From NCBI GenBank assembly GCA_047602905.1, contig JBLKOP010000008.1, positions 1 through 48,119 of the forward strand: DNA of 48,119 nucleotides, in the 5' to 3' direction. The stretch's first letter is position 1, and each line of letters starts with the position of its first letter. Position numbers and translations under genes: made by a program. The DNA comes from SKIA01 sp047602905 (lineage in GTDB: Archaea > Nanobdellota > Nanobdellia > Woesearchaeales > SKIA01). Below are positions 31,161 to 40,372 of this stretch, piece after piece. The notes under the pieces are model-generated. The model was not told where the DNA came from and searched no databases. It was given only the letters and a program-made list of their open reading frames with translations.

Positions 31161-33065
31161 TTATTTTTTATTAGTAATCTCAGAAACAATTTTTTTAACG
31201 AAATCATCAACACCAATTGTTCCGTGAACCTCGTTATCACGCGTACGAACATTAACTGAGTTATCACTTACTTCTTTATCACCAACAACTAAGATGTAGG
31301 GGACGTAATCAAGTTGTGCTTCACGAATTTTTTTGTTAAGAGACTCAGAGCGACTATCAACACGAACACGAACACTTTCTTTTTGTAAGCTAGCAGCCAC
31401 TTCTTGAGCAAACGATGCGTGAGCATCAGTAATTGGTAACACACGCACCTGCTGAGGAGAACACCACAAAGGAAGCTTACCAGCGCAGTTCTCAATAAAC
31501 ACCGCTAAGAAGCGCTCAAGAGAACCAAGCAATGCACGATGAATCATCACACACGAATGCTTTTTAGAATCCTCTCCTTGATAGACACAACCAAACCGTT
31601 CAGGAAGCTGAAAATCAAGCTGGATAGTAGCGGTTTGCCACGTACGACCAAGAGCATCACGAATATGAAAATCAATTTTAGGACCATAAAACGCTCCATC
31701 ACCCTCGTTAAGCACGTACCGCATACCTTGGCTTTCAAGAGCAGACTTAAGAGCGCTCTCAGCAACATCCCAATCCTTAACTTCTCCTAAAAACTTCTCA
31801 GGACGAGTAGATAACTCCACGTGATCAAAAGACATATCAACAACATCCTCATAGATGTACTTTGCAAAATCAATAAGGTCAGCTATTTCAGACTGAATTT
31901 GGTCAACAGTACAAAAAATGTGCGCATCATCCTGACTTAATTTACGAACACGAGTTAAGCCACTAAGCGTACCGGTAAGCTCGTTACGATGCAACGGAGC
32001 AAAATCAGCGATGCGAACAGGCAAATCCCTATACGAGTACTGCGTACGATTATAAATAATACAATGACTAGGACAATTCATTGGCTTAAGAGAATACGTT
32101 TTTCCCTGAGACTCCTCAAGAACAAACATGTCCTCTTTGTAATGCTCCCAGTGACCACTCTGCTCCCACAACTCCTTAGCATACATTAACGGAGTAATAA
32201 CCTCCTGATACCCTCGCTTCTTGTACTCCTCACGAAGAAACGATAAAAACTCATTATACACAACAGTGCCGTTAGGATAAAAAAACGCGCTTCCAGGACT
32301 AGAATCATCAAAACCAAACAAATCAAGACGACTACCTAACTTACGATGATCACGCTTAGCAGCCTCCTCAAGAAGAGTAAGGTATTGCTTAAGCTGCTTT
32401 TTGTCAGGAAAACTAATACCATAAATACGCGTAAGCTGCTCATTAGCAGCATCACCACGCCAATACGCACCAGAAAGCTTAGTGAGTTTAAGCGCCTTAA
32501 TCATCCCAAGACGAGGAAGATGAGGACCCTTACACAAATCAATAAACTCTCCTTGCTTATACGAAGACAAACCAGAGTCTTCGTACTCCCTAGCAATTTC
32601 CATCTTAAACGCGTTATGCCCGTACAGCTTCTCAACCTCCTTAATAGAAGAATGCTCTACTCGCTGAGGAGAAAAATCTTCCTTGACAACCTTTTTCATC
32701 TCCTCCTCGATACGAGACAAATCCTCTTGCTTTAGTGAAAGATTCGCAAAATCGTAATAAAAGCCTTGCTCAATAGGAGGACCAATAGTAGGAAGAGCAT
32801 CAGGAAATAAACGAAGAACAGCTTGAGCAAGCACGTGAGCACTAGTATGCCAGAACACTTCCTTAGCGCGACTATCAGAGAACTTCAAGAACTCAACAGA
32901 ACAATCCTTTTCTAAAGCAGCAAGCATATCAACAACTACTCCATCAACAACACAAGCGACGCACTCACGAGCCAACCCCTCACTAATACTACTCGCAACA
33001 TCCAAAGAAGAAACGCCCTTCTCATACGCTTTCTTGTTGCCATCAGGAAACGTAACTGTAATCAT
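31161..33065 (-). CDS. thrS: Threonyl-tRNA synthetase, bacterial-type
   Basis: A 634-residue class II synthetase charging tRNA-Thr. The N-terminal TGS domain (MITVTFPDGNKKAYEKGVS) is followed by the N2 editing domain with HTSAHVLAQAV and the DLCKGPH metal motif. The catalytic core contains KPMNCPSHC, LHRNELTGTLSGLTRVR and DDAHIFC, with zinc ligands corresponding to E. coli C334, H385 and H511. The anticodon-binding domain is C-terminal. Many archaea have a different N-terminal editing domain, so this bacterial-type enzyme suggests transfer. A TATA-like box read on the - strand (about 33090-33098) is at leaderless spacing. Confidence 0.96.
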   Translation of the reverse strand: MITVTFPDGNKKAYEKGVSSLDVASSISEGLARECVACVVDGVVVDMLAALEKDCSVEFLKFSDSRAKEVFWHTSAHVLAQAVLRLFPDALPTIGPPIEQGFYYDFANLSLKQEDLSRIEEEMKKVVKEDFSPQRVEHSSIKEVEKLYGHNAFKMEIAREYEDSGLSSYKQGEFIDLCKGPHLPRLGMIKALKLTKLSGAYWRGDAANEQLTRIYGISFPDKKQLKQYLTLLEEAAKRDHRKLGSRLDLFGFDDSSPGSAFFYPNGTVVYNEFLSFLREEYKKRGYQEVITPLMYAKELWEQSGHWEHYKEDMFVLEESQGKTYSLKPMNCPSHCIIYNRTQYSYRDLPVRIADFAPLHRNELTGTLSGLTRVRKLSQDDAHIFCTVDQIQSEIADLIDFAKYIYEDVVDMSFDHVELSTRPEKFLGEVKDWDVAESALKSALESQGMRYVLNEGDGAFYGPKIDFHIRDALGRTWQTATIQLDFQLPERFGCVYQGEDSKKHSCVMIHRALLGSLERFLAVFIENCAGKLPLWCSPQQVRVLPITDAHASFAQEVAASLQKESVRVRVDSRSESLNKKIREAQLDYVPYILVVGDKEVSDNSVNVRTRDNEVHGTIGVDDFVKKIVSEITNKK

Positions 33066-33193
33066 AACTATAGCAAAGAAAGAACTTCTTTAAAACGCTT
33101 TGCGTACAGAAACTACTTCGTACGCATTCACGACCTTTGGTTCACTCACAGAACCAACAACTTAAAAAACCAATACTAATTGCTTGCACTATA

Positions 33194-34255
33194 ATGATTC
33201 AGCAACTACAAGAATACCTGGACTTCACGTTTCTTGCAAACACAGGAGAGCAGTACCTCTACGCACTAGGACTTTTCTTAATAGTTATTCTTGGTATGTG
33301 GGTTTTCAAAGTGTACGTTTTACACGTCCTTCACAGACTAGCACAAAAAACTGAGAACACGTACGATGACGAAATAATTGAGCTACTAAGAAAAGTACCT
33401 AAACCCTTCTACGTCATCATAGGAGTATACGTTGCTTCACTCACACTTACCATACCAGCTCTTGCCCGAACAATTATTGGTTGGGCGTTAGTAGTAGTTG
33501 CTGTGTACTACGTAGTAAAAGTAGCTCAGCTAGTAATAGAATTCTTCATAGACCAACTCGCTTCTGCAAGAGGAGAAAAAAAAGAAGAAAGCCTGCTAGG
33601 AATGCTAGCAAGCATACTCAAAGGGCTTCTCTGGCTAATAGCAATACTACTCATACTCGCTAACCTCGGAGTAGAAATCACCCCGCTCATAGCAGGACTA
33701 GGAATAGGAGGATTAGCAATTGCTTTTGCGTTTCAAAGAATACTTGAAGACCTCTTTAGTAGCTTCTCCATATACTTTGACAAACCCTTTGAAGTAGGAG
33801 ACTTCATCATCGTAGGAGACGATATGGGAGTAGTCAAGTACGTAGGACTAAAAACTACCCGACTAACAACGCTGCAAGGACAAGAACTTATTATTAGCAA
33901 CCGAGAACTCACCAGCACACGAATAAACAATTATAAACGCATGCAGCGACGAAGAATCGTTTTTGAAATAGGAGTAGAGTACAGCACACCAACAGAGAAA
34001 CTTGAGAAAGTACGAAGCCTAGCAGAACAAATATTCAAAGATATAGAACTCGTGGACTTAGACAGAATACACTTTAAAGAATTCGCTGACTCAAGTCTCA
34101 ACTACGAGATAGTCTACTACATAAACTCAAGCGATTTCTATGATCACATGAACGCACGAGAAGACATTAACTTTGGCTTACTTAAAGCATTTAGAGAAGA
34201 AGGAATAGAATTCGCTTTTCCAACACAAACACTTCATGTACACAAAGAAGAATAA
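33194..34255 (+). CDS. MscS-family mechanosensitive channel
   Basis: A 353-residue membrane protein with an N-terminal helix near residues 22-45, further helices at ~75-120 and ~135-165, then the pore-lining TM3 (GLGIGGLAIAFAFQRILEDLFSS). The beta domain follows (FDKPFEVGDFIIVGDDMGVVKYVGLKTTRL, ISNRELTSTRINNY). It relieves turgor during osmotic downshock in characterised members. The ATG at 33194 is chosen because a TATA-like run (aacttaaaaaacc, about 33160-33172) lies at leaderless spacing. Confidence 0.92.
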   Translation: MIQQLQEYLDFTFLANTGEQYLYALGLFLIVILGMWVFKVYVLHVLHRLAQKTENTYDDEIIELLRKVPKPFYVIIGVYVASLTLTIPALARTIIGWALVVVAVYYVVKVAQLVIEFFIDQLASARGEKKEESLLGMLASILKGLLWLIAILLILANLGVEITPLIAGLGIGGLAIAFAFQRILEDLFSSFSIYFDKPFEVGDFIIVGDDMGVVKYVGLKTTRLTTLQGQELIISNRELTSTRINNYKRMQRRRIVFEIGVEYSTPTEKLEKVRSLAEQIFKDIELVDLDRIHFKEFADSSLNYEIVYYINSSDFYDHMNAREDINFGLLKAFREEGIEFAFPTQTLHVHKEE

Positions 34256-34264
34256 TTGTTTCTT

Positions 34265-35059
34265 TTACTGATGAGAAGCAGCTAATAACACCGCGTCTTC
34301 ATCACGAACAAGAACACCAACGCCTTCTGAAAGCAAGAACGGATTCTTCTGCAACACGCCACCAGCAAGAACAACTCGTTTACAACCAGTAAGCACCTGC
34401 ATTTCTCGACAGAAACGAGCCAGTACGCCAGAGAAGAACTGCGCAGTACGAGCAGAACAAGCAGTACTTTGCTTAAGCAAACTCAACTTACTAGGAGTAC
34501 GGATATCAGCGGCACTAAGAAACTGCGTTTCACGAAAGAACTGATACAAAAAAACCCATCCACGACCAGACAAGAGGTCTTCGTACTCAACAGGACGCTT
34601 CAAACGAGCAGCCAACCACCGACGCAAACGATCCTCATCAGTATTCATAGAGGCAAAAAACAAATGACCAGCCTCAAAAGCGCTACGAGAAGTAGCCACT
34701 CCAAGACCTGTACCTACACTCACAACAACACAACCAGGATGCGCTTGTGCTAAGCAATACACGTCATTACACAAAACCACTTCACTAAGAGCAGTACTCA
34801 CAAGTAACTCTTCTTTATCAACAACTAAAGAAGCATTCGTTAAACAAATACGACTCTGGTCATGAACACCAGCAACCGCAAACACGCCCTTACTCGTAGT
34901 AAAACCACGAGTAGCTGCTCGCGACAAGAAACTATTAACTACGTCAGGAAAACAAGAGATGCTACTTGTAGAAACAACCTCTTTATACATTACTTGCTCA
35001 TCAAGAACAATAGCTAGTCGCGTATTCGTAGCACCAATATCACTCACCAAAACACTCAT
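34265..35059 (-). CDS. glk: Glucokinase (bacterial Glk type)
   Basis: A 264-residue ASKHA-fold sugar kinase. The phosphate-1 loop is SDIGATNTRLAI. LCNDVYCLAQA fits the catalytic N-D position of Glk. VVSVGTGLGVAT is the phosphate-2 region, and EAGHLFFASM and YEDLLSGRGWVFLY are Glk signatures (usually EGGH and E-x-x-LSGxGL). It is shorter than bacterial Glk (about 320) and lacks part of the C-terminal lobe. It likely phosphorylates glucose or a related hexose. The - strand TATA-like box (tcttataagg, about 35084-35093) supports the start. The single-domain length and EAGH variant leave substrate open. Confidence 0.75.
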   Translation of the reverse strand: MSVLVSDIGATNTRLAIVLDEQVMYKEVVSTSSISCFPDVVNSFLSRAATRGFTTSKGVFAVAGVHDQSRICLTNASLVVDKEELLVSTALSEVVLCNDVYCLAQAHPGCVVVSVGTGLGVATSRSAFEAGHLFFASMNTDEDRLRRWLAARLKRPVEYEDLLSGRGWVFLYQFFRETQFLSAADIRTPSKLSLLKQSTACSARTAQFFSGVLARFCREMQVLTGCKRVVLAGGVLQKNPFLLSEGVGVLVRDEDAVLLAASHQ

Positions 35060-35092
35060 ACACTACTGTACGTAAAGAATTCCTTATAAGAC

Positions 35093-35653
35093 TTACTTCT
35101 TCTTTTTATTCTCATCCTTCTCGATAGGAGGAAATAACTCGTTATACGACTTCTCATTCAAATCATACTTCTTCTTATCGATACGAAAGTACTCAAGAGG
35201 ATAACGATTCTCCTGGTTTTTGTGTAAACGATCCATTTGACGAGAGAAATCAAGAGGAAGAGAATCAAGAACAGTCTCAACAACCAAATTAATCTTACTC
35301 TCACCAAGAGAACCTCTATCAGTAACTAAATGATGACCAATTAAGTGAAGTAACTCAGCAAACATGAACTTCTGATCATCATCGTACTGAAGAGTCATGG
35401 GTTGATGAAAACTTCCTCCTCTATCACGAGAAACGATGTAGATACGAATAGCTTCTCGAGGAATTTTTTTCTCAACAAACCCTTCCATACGAAGAATAGC
35501 TTCGTGTAAGAACCGATCAGTAAGCTCCTTTAGCTCAGAGCAAGAACCCTCCAAATCCTCAAAACGCTTAAACACCTGCTCCTTTGAGCGATGAATATTA
35601 AGCTCGCGATTATACATGTACGAATAAATAATTTGGACATCAACGTCTTTCAT
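35093..35653 (-). CDS. Hypothetical protein, 186 aa
   Basis: An unrecognised charged protein. Around residues 105-115 is AELLHLIGHHLV, a His-rich helix reminiscent of a zinc metalloprotease HExxH site, but the first His of that motif is Ala, so I do not call a protease. The tail is Lys/Glu rich. The ATG at 35653 (MKDVDVQIIY) is supported by a - strand TATA-like box gtataaaaac (about 35676-35686). Confidence 0.5.
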   Translation of the reverse strand: MKDVDVQIIYSYMYNRELNIHRSKEQVFKRFEDLEGSCSELKELTDRFLHEAILRMEGFVEKKIPREAIRIYIVSRDRGGSFHQPMTLQYDDDQKFMFAELLHLIGHHLVTDRGSLGESKINLVVETVLDSLPLDFSRQMDRLHKNQENRYPLEYFRIDKKKYDLNEKSYNELFPPIEKDENKKKK

Positions 35654-35695
35654 AAACAAAGGAGAATACGAGCTGGTTTTTATACGCTTTGGTGC

Positions 35696-35833
35696 TTATA
35701 ACAGAAACAAACCAATAATAATGAATAATACACCAACAGTAACTAAGCACGAACCATACAAGACGTACTGAGGAAGAGCTTTTATTTGAGAAAGTAACTC
35801 ATCACCCTTTGCTTTTAGAGCATCCACATCCAT
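35696..35833 (-). CDS. Small single-helix membrane protein, 45 aa
   Basis: A short protein with an N-terminal cytosolic amphipathic helix (MDVDALKAKGDELLSQIKAL) and one C-terminal transmembrane helix (YGSCLVTVGVLFIIIGLFLL), i.e. a tail-anchored layout. The ATG at 35833 is about 26 nt from the TATA element at 35855-35864 that also serves pyruvate kinase. The function is unknown. Confidence 0.55.
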   Translation of the reverse strand: MDVDALKAKGDELLSQIKALPQYVLYGSCLVTVGVLFIIIGLFLL

Positions 35834-35854
35834 GCAAGCAGAAGAGACGCATAC

Positions 35855-35864
35855 GTATATAAAG
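35855..35864. promoter_or_regulatory. Single TATA element between pyk and a small membrane gene (third case)
   Basis: GTATATAAAG is symmetrical in its core and lies about 30 nt from the pyk start (35889, +) and about 26 nt from the start at 35833 (-). No other A/T box is present in the 55-bp gap. Confidence 0.5.
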
Positions 35865-35888
35865 CTCACCCTTACTATGCTATGTATT

Positions 35889-37289
35889 ATGCTACAGAAA
35901 AAAACGAAGATCATAGCAACCATCGGACCAGCAACAGCAACAAAAAAACGTGTTCAAGAACTCAGCCAAGCAGGAGTAAACGCGTACAGAATAAATATGA
36001 GTCACGGAGACGTGAAGCAATGGAGCGAGTTTATTAGTATGATACGAGAAGCGGCGCCAACAAGCCCAATCTTTCTTGACACAAGAGGACCAGAAGTACG
36101 CTTGTTTGGCGTAGAAGAACCTATAGAGCTAGCACACGCAGACACCCTAGTAGTAAGTAACCAAGAAAGTAAGAACCACCCGTACTTCTCTCAACCACTT
36201 ACTCTGCGAGAAGACACGCGAGTACTGCTTGATGACGGAAACATAGAAGCAGTTGTGAGCAACGTAAACAAAGAACTCATCACCCTAACTATTACTCAAC
36301 CAGCAGTGCTAACGAACAGAAGAAAAGTAAGCATCCCCCACACACAAGACAACCTACCAATACTTACTAACCAAGACAAAAAAGACCTTAAACAAACAAA
36401 AAAACTTGATGTAGACGGGTACGCGATTAGTTTTGCAAGAAGCGCACAAGACATACAAGAAGTACGTAAACACGTACCAAAAAACGCTTTTCTCATAGCA
36501 AAAATAGAAAACCAAGAAGGAGTCGATAACATCGAAGAAATCATTACAGACGCTGATGCAGTCATGGTAGCAAGAGGAGACTTAGGAGTAGAGATACCAC
36601 TGCAAGAAGTTCCTCTCGTACAAAAAACCATAATAGAAAAATGCAACCGAGAAGCAAAACCTGTTATCGTAGCAACACAAATGCTTAGCAGCATGAGAAA
36701 CCACAACCGACCAACACGAGCAGAAGCAAGTGACGTAGCAAACGCGATTCTAGACGGAGCAGACTGCATGATGCTTAGTGACGAGACAGCAATGGGAAAA
36801 TACCCTGTAGAAACCGTAAAAACAATGAGTGAGATAGCACTCACTATGGAGCCGAGACTAAACAACACAACAATCCTACACACACAAAACATTGACACAG
36901 GAGAAGCGATGACTAACGCGGCGTACGAGATGAGTCAAAGCCTACAAACAAACGCGATAGTCATCAGCACCTCAAGCGGGTTTACTGCGCGCATGATAGC
37001 AAGGCACAGACCAAAAACGCCTCTTATAGCAGTTGCTCACGAAGAACACATACGCAGACACCTAAGCTTTACGTGGGGAGTTACTCCAATACTCTTTGAG
37101 CACGCAAACCATAACGGACACAGAACCATTTATGAAAGCGTAAAAGCAGCTCTTAAAAAAGGCCTCATACACAAAACAGACACTATCATAGCAACAGCAG
37201 GAGTAGACTTAATACAAGAAGGAAGCACAAACCTCATAGAAGTACACAACGTCTTTGAACTGCTCAAATACCACGAGAAACACTCCTAG
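35889..37289 (+). CDS. pyk: Pyruvate kinase
   Basis: A 466-residue glycolytic enzyme converting phosphoenolpyruvate and ADP to pyruvate and ATP. KTKIIATIGPA opens the TIM barrel. INMSHGD and LDTRGPEVR are substrate and cation loops. IENQEGVDNIEEIITDADAV with MVARGDLGVEIP is the signature with the catalytic Lys strand just before (FLIAKIENQ). The C-terminal alpha/beta domain is present. The ATG at 35889 is chosen over 35877 and 35832 from the TATA spacing. It overlaps the convergent GTPase gene by 4 bp. Confidence 0.95.
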   Translation: MLQKKTKIIATIGPATATKKRVQELSQAGVNAYRINMSHGDVKQWSEFISMIREAAPTSPIFLDTRGPEVRLFGVEEPIELAHADTLVVSNQESKNHPYFSQPLTLREDTRVLLDDGNIEAVVSNVNKELITLTITQPAVLTNRRKVSIPHTQDNLPILTNQDKKDLKQTKKLDVDGYAISFARSAQDIQEVRKHVPKNAFLIAKIENQEGVDNIEEIITDADAVMVARGDLGVEIPLQEVPLVQKTIIEKCNREAKPVIVATQMLSSMRNHNRPTRAEASDVANAILDGADCMMLSDETAMGKYPVETVKTMSEIALTMEPRLNNTTILHTQNIDTGEAMTNAAYEMSQSLQTNAIVISTSSGFTARMIARHRPKTPLIAVAHEEHIRRHLSFTWGVTPILFEHANHNGHRTIYESVKAALKKGLIHKTDTIIATAGVDLIQEGSTNLIEVHNVFELLKYHEKHS

Positions 37290-38374
37290 CGCGTGTGTAA
37301 CTCAAGAATATCACCGTCAAGAAGAACGTGATCAAGACCTTGCTTTTGGCGAGCAAACTTCGCAGAAGGACCTGTTATGCGAGCAAACTTAAACTTCTGC
37401 TCAAAATCTCGGTGCAACTTATTAGCCACGTCACGAATAGTACTTCCTGAGCGCGTAATAAGCGGCTCCTCCATATCAGCATCTTTACCAGGCTCCTTAG
37501 TATAGATACGAATAAACGCAAGCTTATCAAACAACAACTCTTTGAGCTCAGCAATACCAACCTCTTGCGTAGCGCTAATAAACAAATCAGGACGTAGCTT
37601 TTCTAACTGCTTTCTTTGCTCTAAAGAGACTAAATCCGTCTTATTAACAACCAACACCGAAGACATGTACTTCTTATTTGCTTGCAAGCAATCAATAAAT
37701 TGATCAGCAGTGATAGGAGTTCGAATAACGATGTCCGCATTAAAGATACGAAACGTAGACAGAATATCAATGATCGTCTCATCATCAAGTTGCGGAGTGC
37801 GCACCGTACGACCAATATCAATACCGTCCTTAGATTTCTTAATAATCTTCACGTCAGGACGGCGCTGATCAAGACGAATACCAGCGTCATAAATCTCTTT
37901 TCTTAGTACTTCTAGCTCTTGGGGGCGAGTAGCGTCAAGTAAGATAAGACACAAATCAGCGTTACGCATAGTAGCAAGAACCTCCTTACCACGACCCCTA
38001 CCAGCAGCTGCTCCCGAAACGATTCCAGGAACATCAAGCACCTGAATCTGCGCTCCTTTATACTCAAGAAGACCAGGAACAACAGTAAGCGTAGTAAACG
38101 CGTAAGCACCAACTTCAGACTCTTGATTCGTAAGCACATTAAGCAACGTAGACTTTCCCGCACTAGGAAAGCCAAGAAGAATAACTGTAGCGTCTCCTGA
38201 ACGACGAACAGCATACCCTCCACCACTCGCGCCACCAGAAGAAGTCTCTGCAGCGTCACGCAACTTAGCAATCTGAGCTTTTAAACGACCCGCGTGGTGT
38301 TGCGTGCGCTTATTATACTGCATCGTGCGCAGCTCTTCTTCTAAATCAGCGATTTTTTCTTGCTTGCTTGCCAC
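37286..38374 (-). CDS. DRG-family GTP-binding protein with TGS domain
   Basis: A 362-residue Obg/DRG GTPase. After a helical N-terminus, G1 is GFPSAGKST (68-76), G2/switch I contains the YAFTTLTVVPG segment, G3 is DVPG, and G4 is NKTD (LVVNKTDLVS). A TGS domain ends the protein (FIRIYTKEPG...HVLLDGDILELHTR). DRG proteins associate with ribosomes in archaea and eukaryotes and act in translation under stress. The - strand TATA-like box (tttaaaaagc, about 38394-38403) supports the start. Confidence 0.92.
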   Translation of the reverse strand: MASKQEKIADLEEELRTMQYNKRTQHHAGRLKAQIAKLRDAAETSSGGASGGGYAVRRSGDATVILLGFPSAGKSTLLNVLTNQESEVGAYAFTTLTVVPGLLEYKGAQIQVLDVPGIVSGAAAGRGRGKEVLATMRNADLCLILLDATRPQELEVLRKEIYDAGIRLDQRRPDVKIIKKSKDGIDIGRTVRTPQLDDETIIDILSTFRIFNADIVIRTPITADQFIDCLQANKKYMSSVLVVNKTDLVSLEQRKQLEKLRPDLFISATQEVGIAELKELLFDKLAFIRIYTKEPGKDADMEEPLITRSGSTIRDVANKLHRDFEQKFKFARITGPSAKFARQKQGLDHVLLDGDILELHTR

Positions 38375-38448
38375 AACGTATCACAAATAACCAGTGCTTT
38401 TTAAATGGGTAGGCACGTTTTTATACATCAACGTCACTTAGTACTGGT

Positions 38449-39237
38449 ATGAGAGTGTGCGCAGTACTACTAATCCTCCTTATTCTTCCTCTCGCAAGCG
38501 CAGCAAACCTAGAAGTAGAGTACTTCATAGGAGAACAAACGCGAGTAACGTACACGTTTAGTAACGTAGAAGAACCCCTTACTATACCCCTACCAAACGA
38601 TGTACGAGAAGTACGTGTAGGAAACCAAACAATACCTGCCACCAACACGATACAAGTACACGAAGACAGCACACTAGAATTCTTTACAGACTCCCTCACC
38701 CAAAGAAACAGCTTCGTAGCAGACCTAGGACGAATATCTGCAACGCTAGAAGAAACACGCGTACACCTACCAATACATGCACGCCTATCACGAGGACTTA
38801 ACGAAGCAGACCCAAGCATTCGCCCAACACCAAGCAGCGCAACAACGGACGGACAAAACATTATTTTCGTGTACGCACCAGAAAGCCTAGAGCCAGCAAG
38901 AGCAATCATTATTGATTACGAAACAAACACGAACAACACAGCAACAAGTATTGCTTTACTGCTTGCAATACTTCTTGTTGGATTACTTGTTCTTCTCTAC
39001 ACCCGCAAACAAACGAAGAAAGAAACACTTACTAAGAACTTGTTTAAAGAAGAAGAAGTACTCGTAAACCTCCTATTAAAGCAACCAACAAAAGAACTCT
39101 GGCAGAAAGAACTCACAAAACAAAGTGGACTAACAAAAGTACGTGCGAGCAGGAAACTACGCAACCTAGAAGCAAAAGGAGTCATAGAGAAGATACCGTA
39201 CGGAAACACGAACAAAATACGCCTCAAAGAAGAATAA
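38449..39237 (+). CDS. Membrane-anchored winged-helix sensor/regulator (COG2512-like)
   Basis: A 262-residue protein. A signal peptide (MRVCAVLLILLILPLASA) is followed by an extracellular beta-rich domain (about 20-160), one transmembrane helix (SIALLLAILLVGLLVLLY, about 166-183), then a cytosolic winged-helix domain (LLLKQPTKELWQKELTKQSG...ASRKLRNLEAKGVIEKIPYG). This is a one-component layout linking an outside signal to transcription. It is upstream of two exported DUF5667-like proteins in the same direction and may regulate them. Separate TATA boxes serve this gene (about 38420-38428) and the divergent GTPase. Confidence 0.8.
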   Translation: MRVCAVLLILLILPLASAANLEVEYFIGEQTRVTYTFSNVEEPLTIPLPNDVREVRVGNQTIPATNTIQVHEDSTLEFFTDSLTQRNSFVADLGRISATLEETRVHLPIHARLSRGLNEADPSIRPTPSSATTDGQNIIFVYAPESLEPARAIIIDYETNTNNTATSIALLLAILLVGLLVLLYTRKQTKKETLTKNLFKEEEVLVNLLLKQPTKELWQKELTKQSGLTKVRASRKLRNLEAKGVIEKIPYGNTNKIRLKEE

Positions 39238-39307
39238 CAAGGCCTTGTTACGAGTTGTTTCATGTCGTTTCACAGAGAAACTATATACCTAGCACCCTCT
39301 AATCTTC

Positions 39308-39322
39308 TTGTCGCCTAGACAA
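39308..39322 (+). promoter_or_regulatory. Leader hairpin of the first DUF5667-like gene
   Basis: TTGTC-GCCTA-GACAA forms a 5-bp stem. It falls at the predicted 5' end of the transcript driven by the TATA box actatatacc (about 39280-39290), giving a structured leader of about 40 nt that ends in a Shine-Dalgarno-like ggtggcgga. A palindrome CAAGGCCTTG lies at 39239-39248 upstream. Confidence 0.4.
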
Positions 39323-39353
39323 CGAATACTCTTAGGTGGCGGAGAACATACCA

Positions 39354-40316
39354 ATGAAACACCTAGTATACGTGGCGATTGCAGCCCTGCTACTCATAGC
39401 AGCGCCAATAGCAACCGCCCAAAACACCAACGCACAAGTAGCTGCGCAAGCAGACGTGAAAGTAACGCCTGACAGCGCGTTGTACGGAGCAAAAATTGCT
39501 CTTGAACAAGTAAGAACAGCACTTACTGTGCGCGCAGAATCACGAGCGGACTTGCACCTACGATACGCGGACAGACGAATAACAGAGATAGAAGCAATGC
39601 TTGAAGCAAACAACACACAAGCAGCGCAAAGAGCAGCTGATAGATACGAAACAAACGTGAACGCAGCAGCAAACGCAGCAGCAAACATTAATGCTGAGCG
39701 AAGCTCCCAGCAAGCAAGAGCGGCTCTTGAGCAAACAAGTACTGCGCGAGCAAACCTGCAAGCAAACCTTGCACGAGTAGCGCACGTACACGCAGACATT
39801 CTTGCACGACAAGAAACGCGCATGGACGAAGAATCCTACGCGCACATACAAGCAGTATTTGAGAACGTGCAACGAGCAGGACTACAAGCAGACGCACAAA
39901 TAGAGAGTACACGAGCAGAAAGTAAGCAACAATACCAAGTACTTGCTCAAGTAAGCAGTGAAGAAGCTGAAGAAACAGCAGCATCTATTAGTGCACGAAC
40001 AGGACTACAAACAGCGCTTGAAGCACACCAAAACGCTCTAGCAGGCTTACAAGTAGCTATTAGTAGTAGCACACAAGCATCTGCACAAGCACAAAACACT
40101 CTTAGCGTACTCGTTGAAGACTTAGATACGTCTACGAGAACAGGAGTTAGTGTTGCAGGAGTAACTGTAGAAGCACAGACGCGAAGCGAAACACAACAAG
40201 AATCGCAAAGCGAAACTAGCGGCTCAACATCTGCACGAGCAGACACGCAAGTAACTGCGCAGACAAGCACAACAAATACAAGTGCACAAGCACAAGGAGA
40301 AATACGAATATCGTAG
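39354..40316 (+). CDS. Exported DUF5667-like protein, first copy
   Basis: A 320-residue exported protein. The signal peptide (MKHLVYVAIAALLLIAAPIATA) is followed by DVKVTPDSALYGAKIALEQV, the DUF5667 opening (P-x-S-x-LY-x-x-K), then LHLRYADRRITEIEAML and a long Ala/Gln-rich helical region. The tail is Ser/Thr/Gln rich without a membrane helix, so the protein is probably secreted or pseudoperiplasmic. It is one of a tandem pair with 40373. The ATG at 39354 with its Shine-Dalgarno is preferred over a GTG at 39336. Confidence 0.75.
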   Translation: MKHLVYVAIAALLLIAAPIATAQNTNAQVAAQADVKVTPDSALYGAKIALEQVRTALTVRAESRADLHLRYADRRITEIEAMLEANNTQAAQRAADRYETNVNAAANAAANINAERSSQQARAALEQTSTARANLQANLARVAHVHADILARQETRMDEESYAHIQAVFENVQRAGLQADAQIESTRAESKQQYQVLAQVSSEEAEETAASISARTGLQTALEAHQNALAGLQVAISSSTQASAQAQNTLSVLVEDLDTSTRTGVSVAGVTVEAQTRSETQQESQSETSGSTSARADTQVTAQTSTTNTSAQAQGEIRIS

Positions 40317-40372
40317 CTTCTTAGCAACAAATACTTTTTTCAACTCATAAAACAAAAAGGTAAAACACAACA

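Noticed and set aside
35093..35653. Zinc metalloprotease call from AELLHLIGHH
   Set aside because: The first His of HExxH is replaced by Ala and no third ligand pattern is evident.
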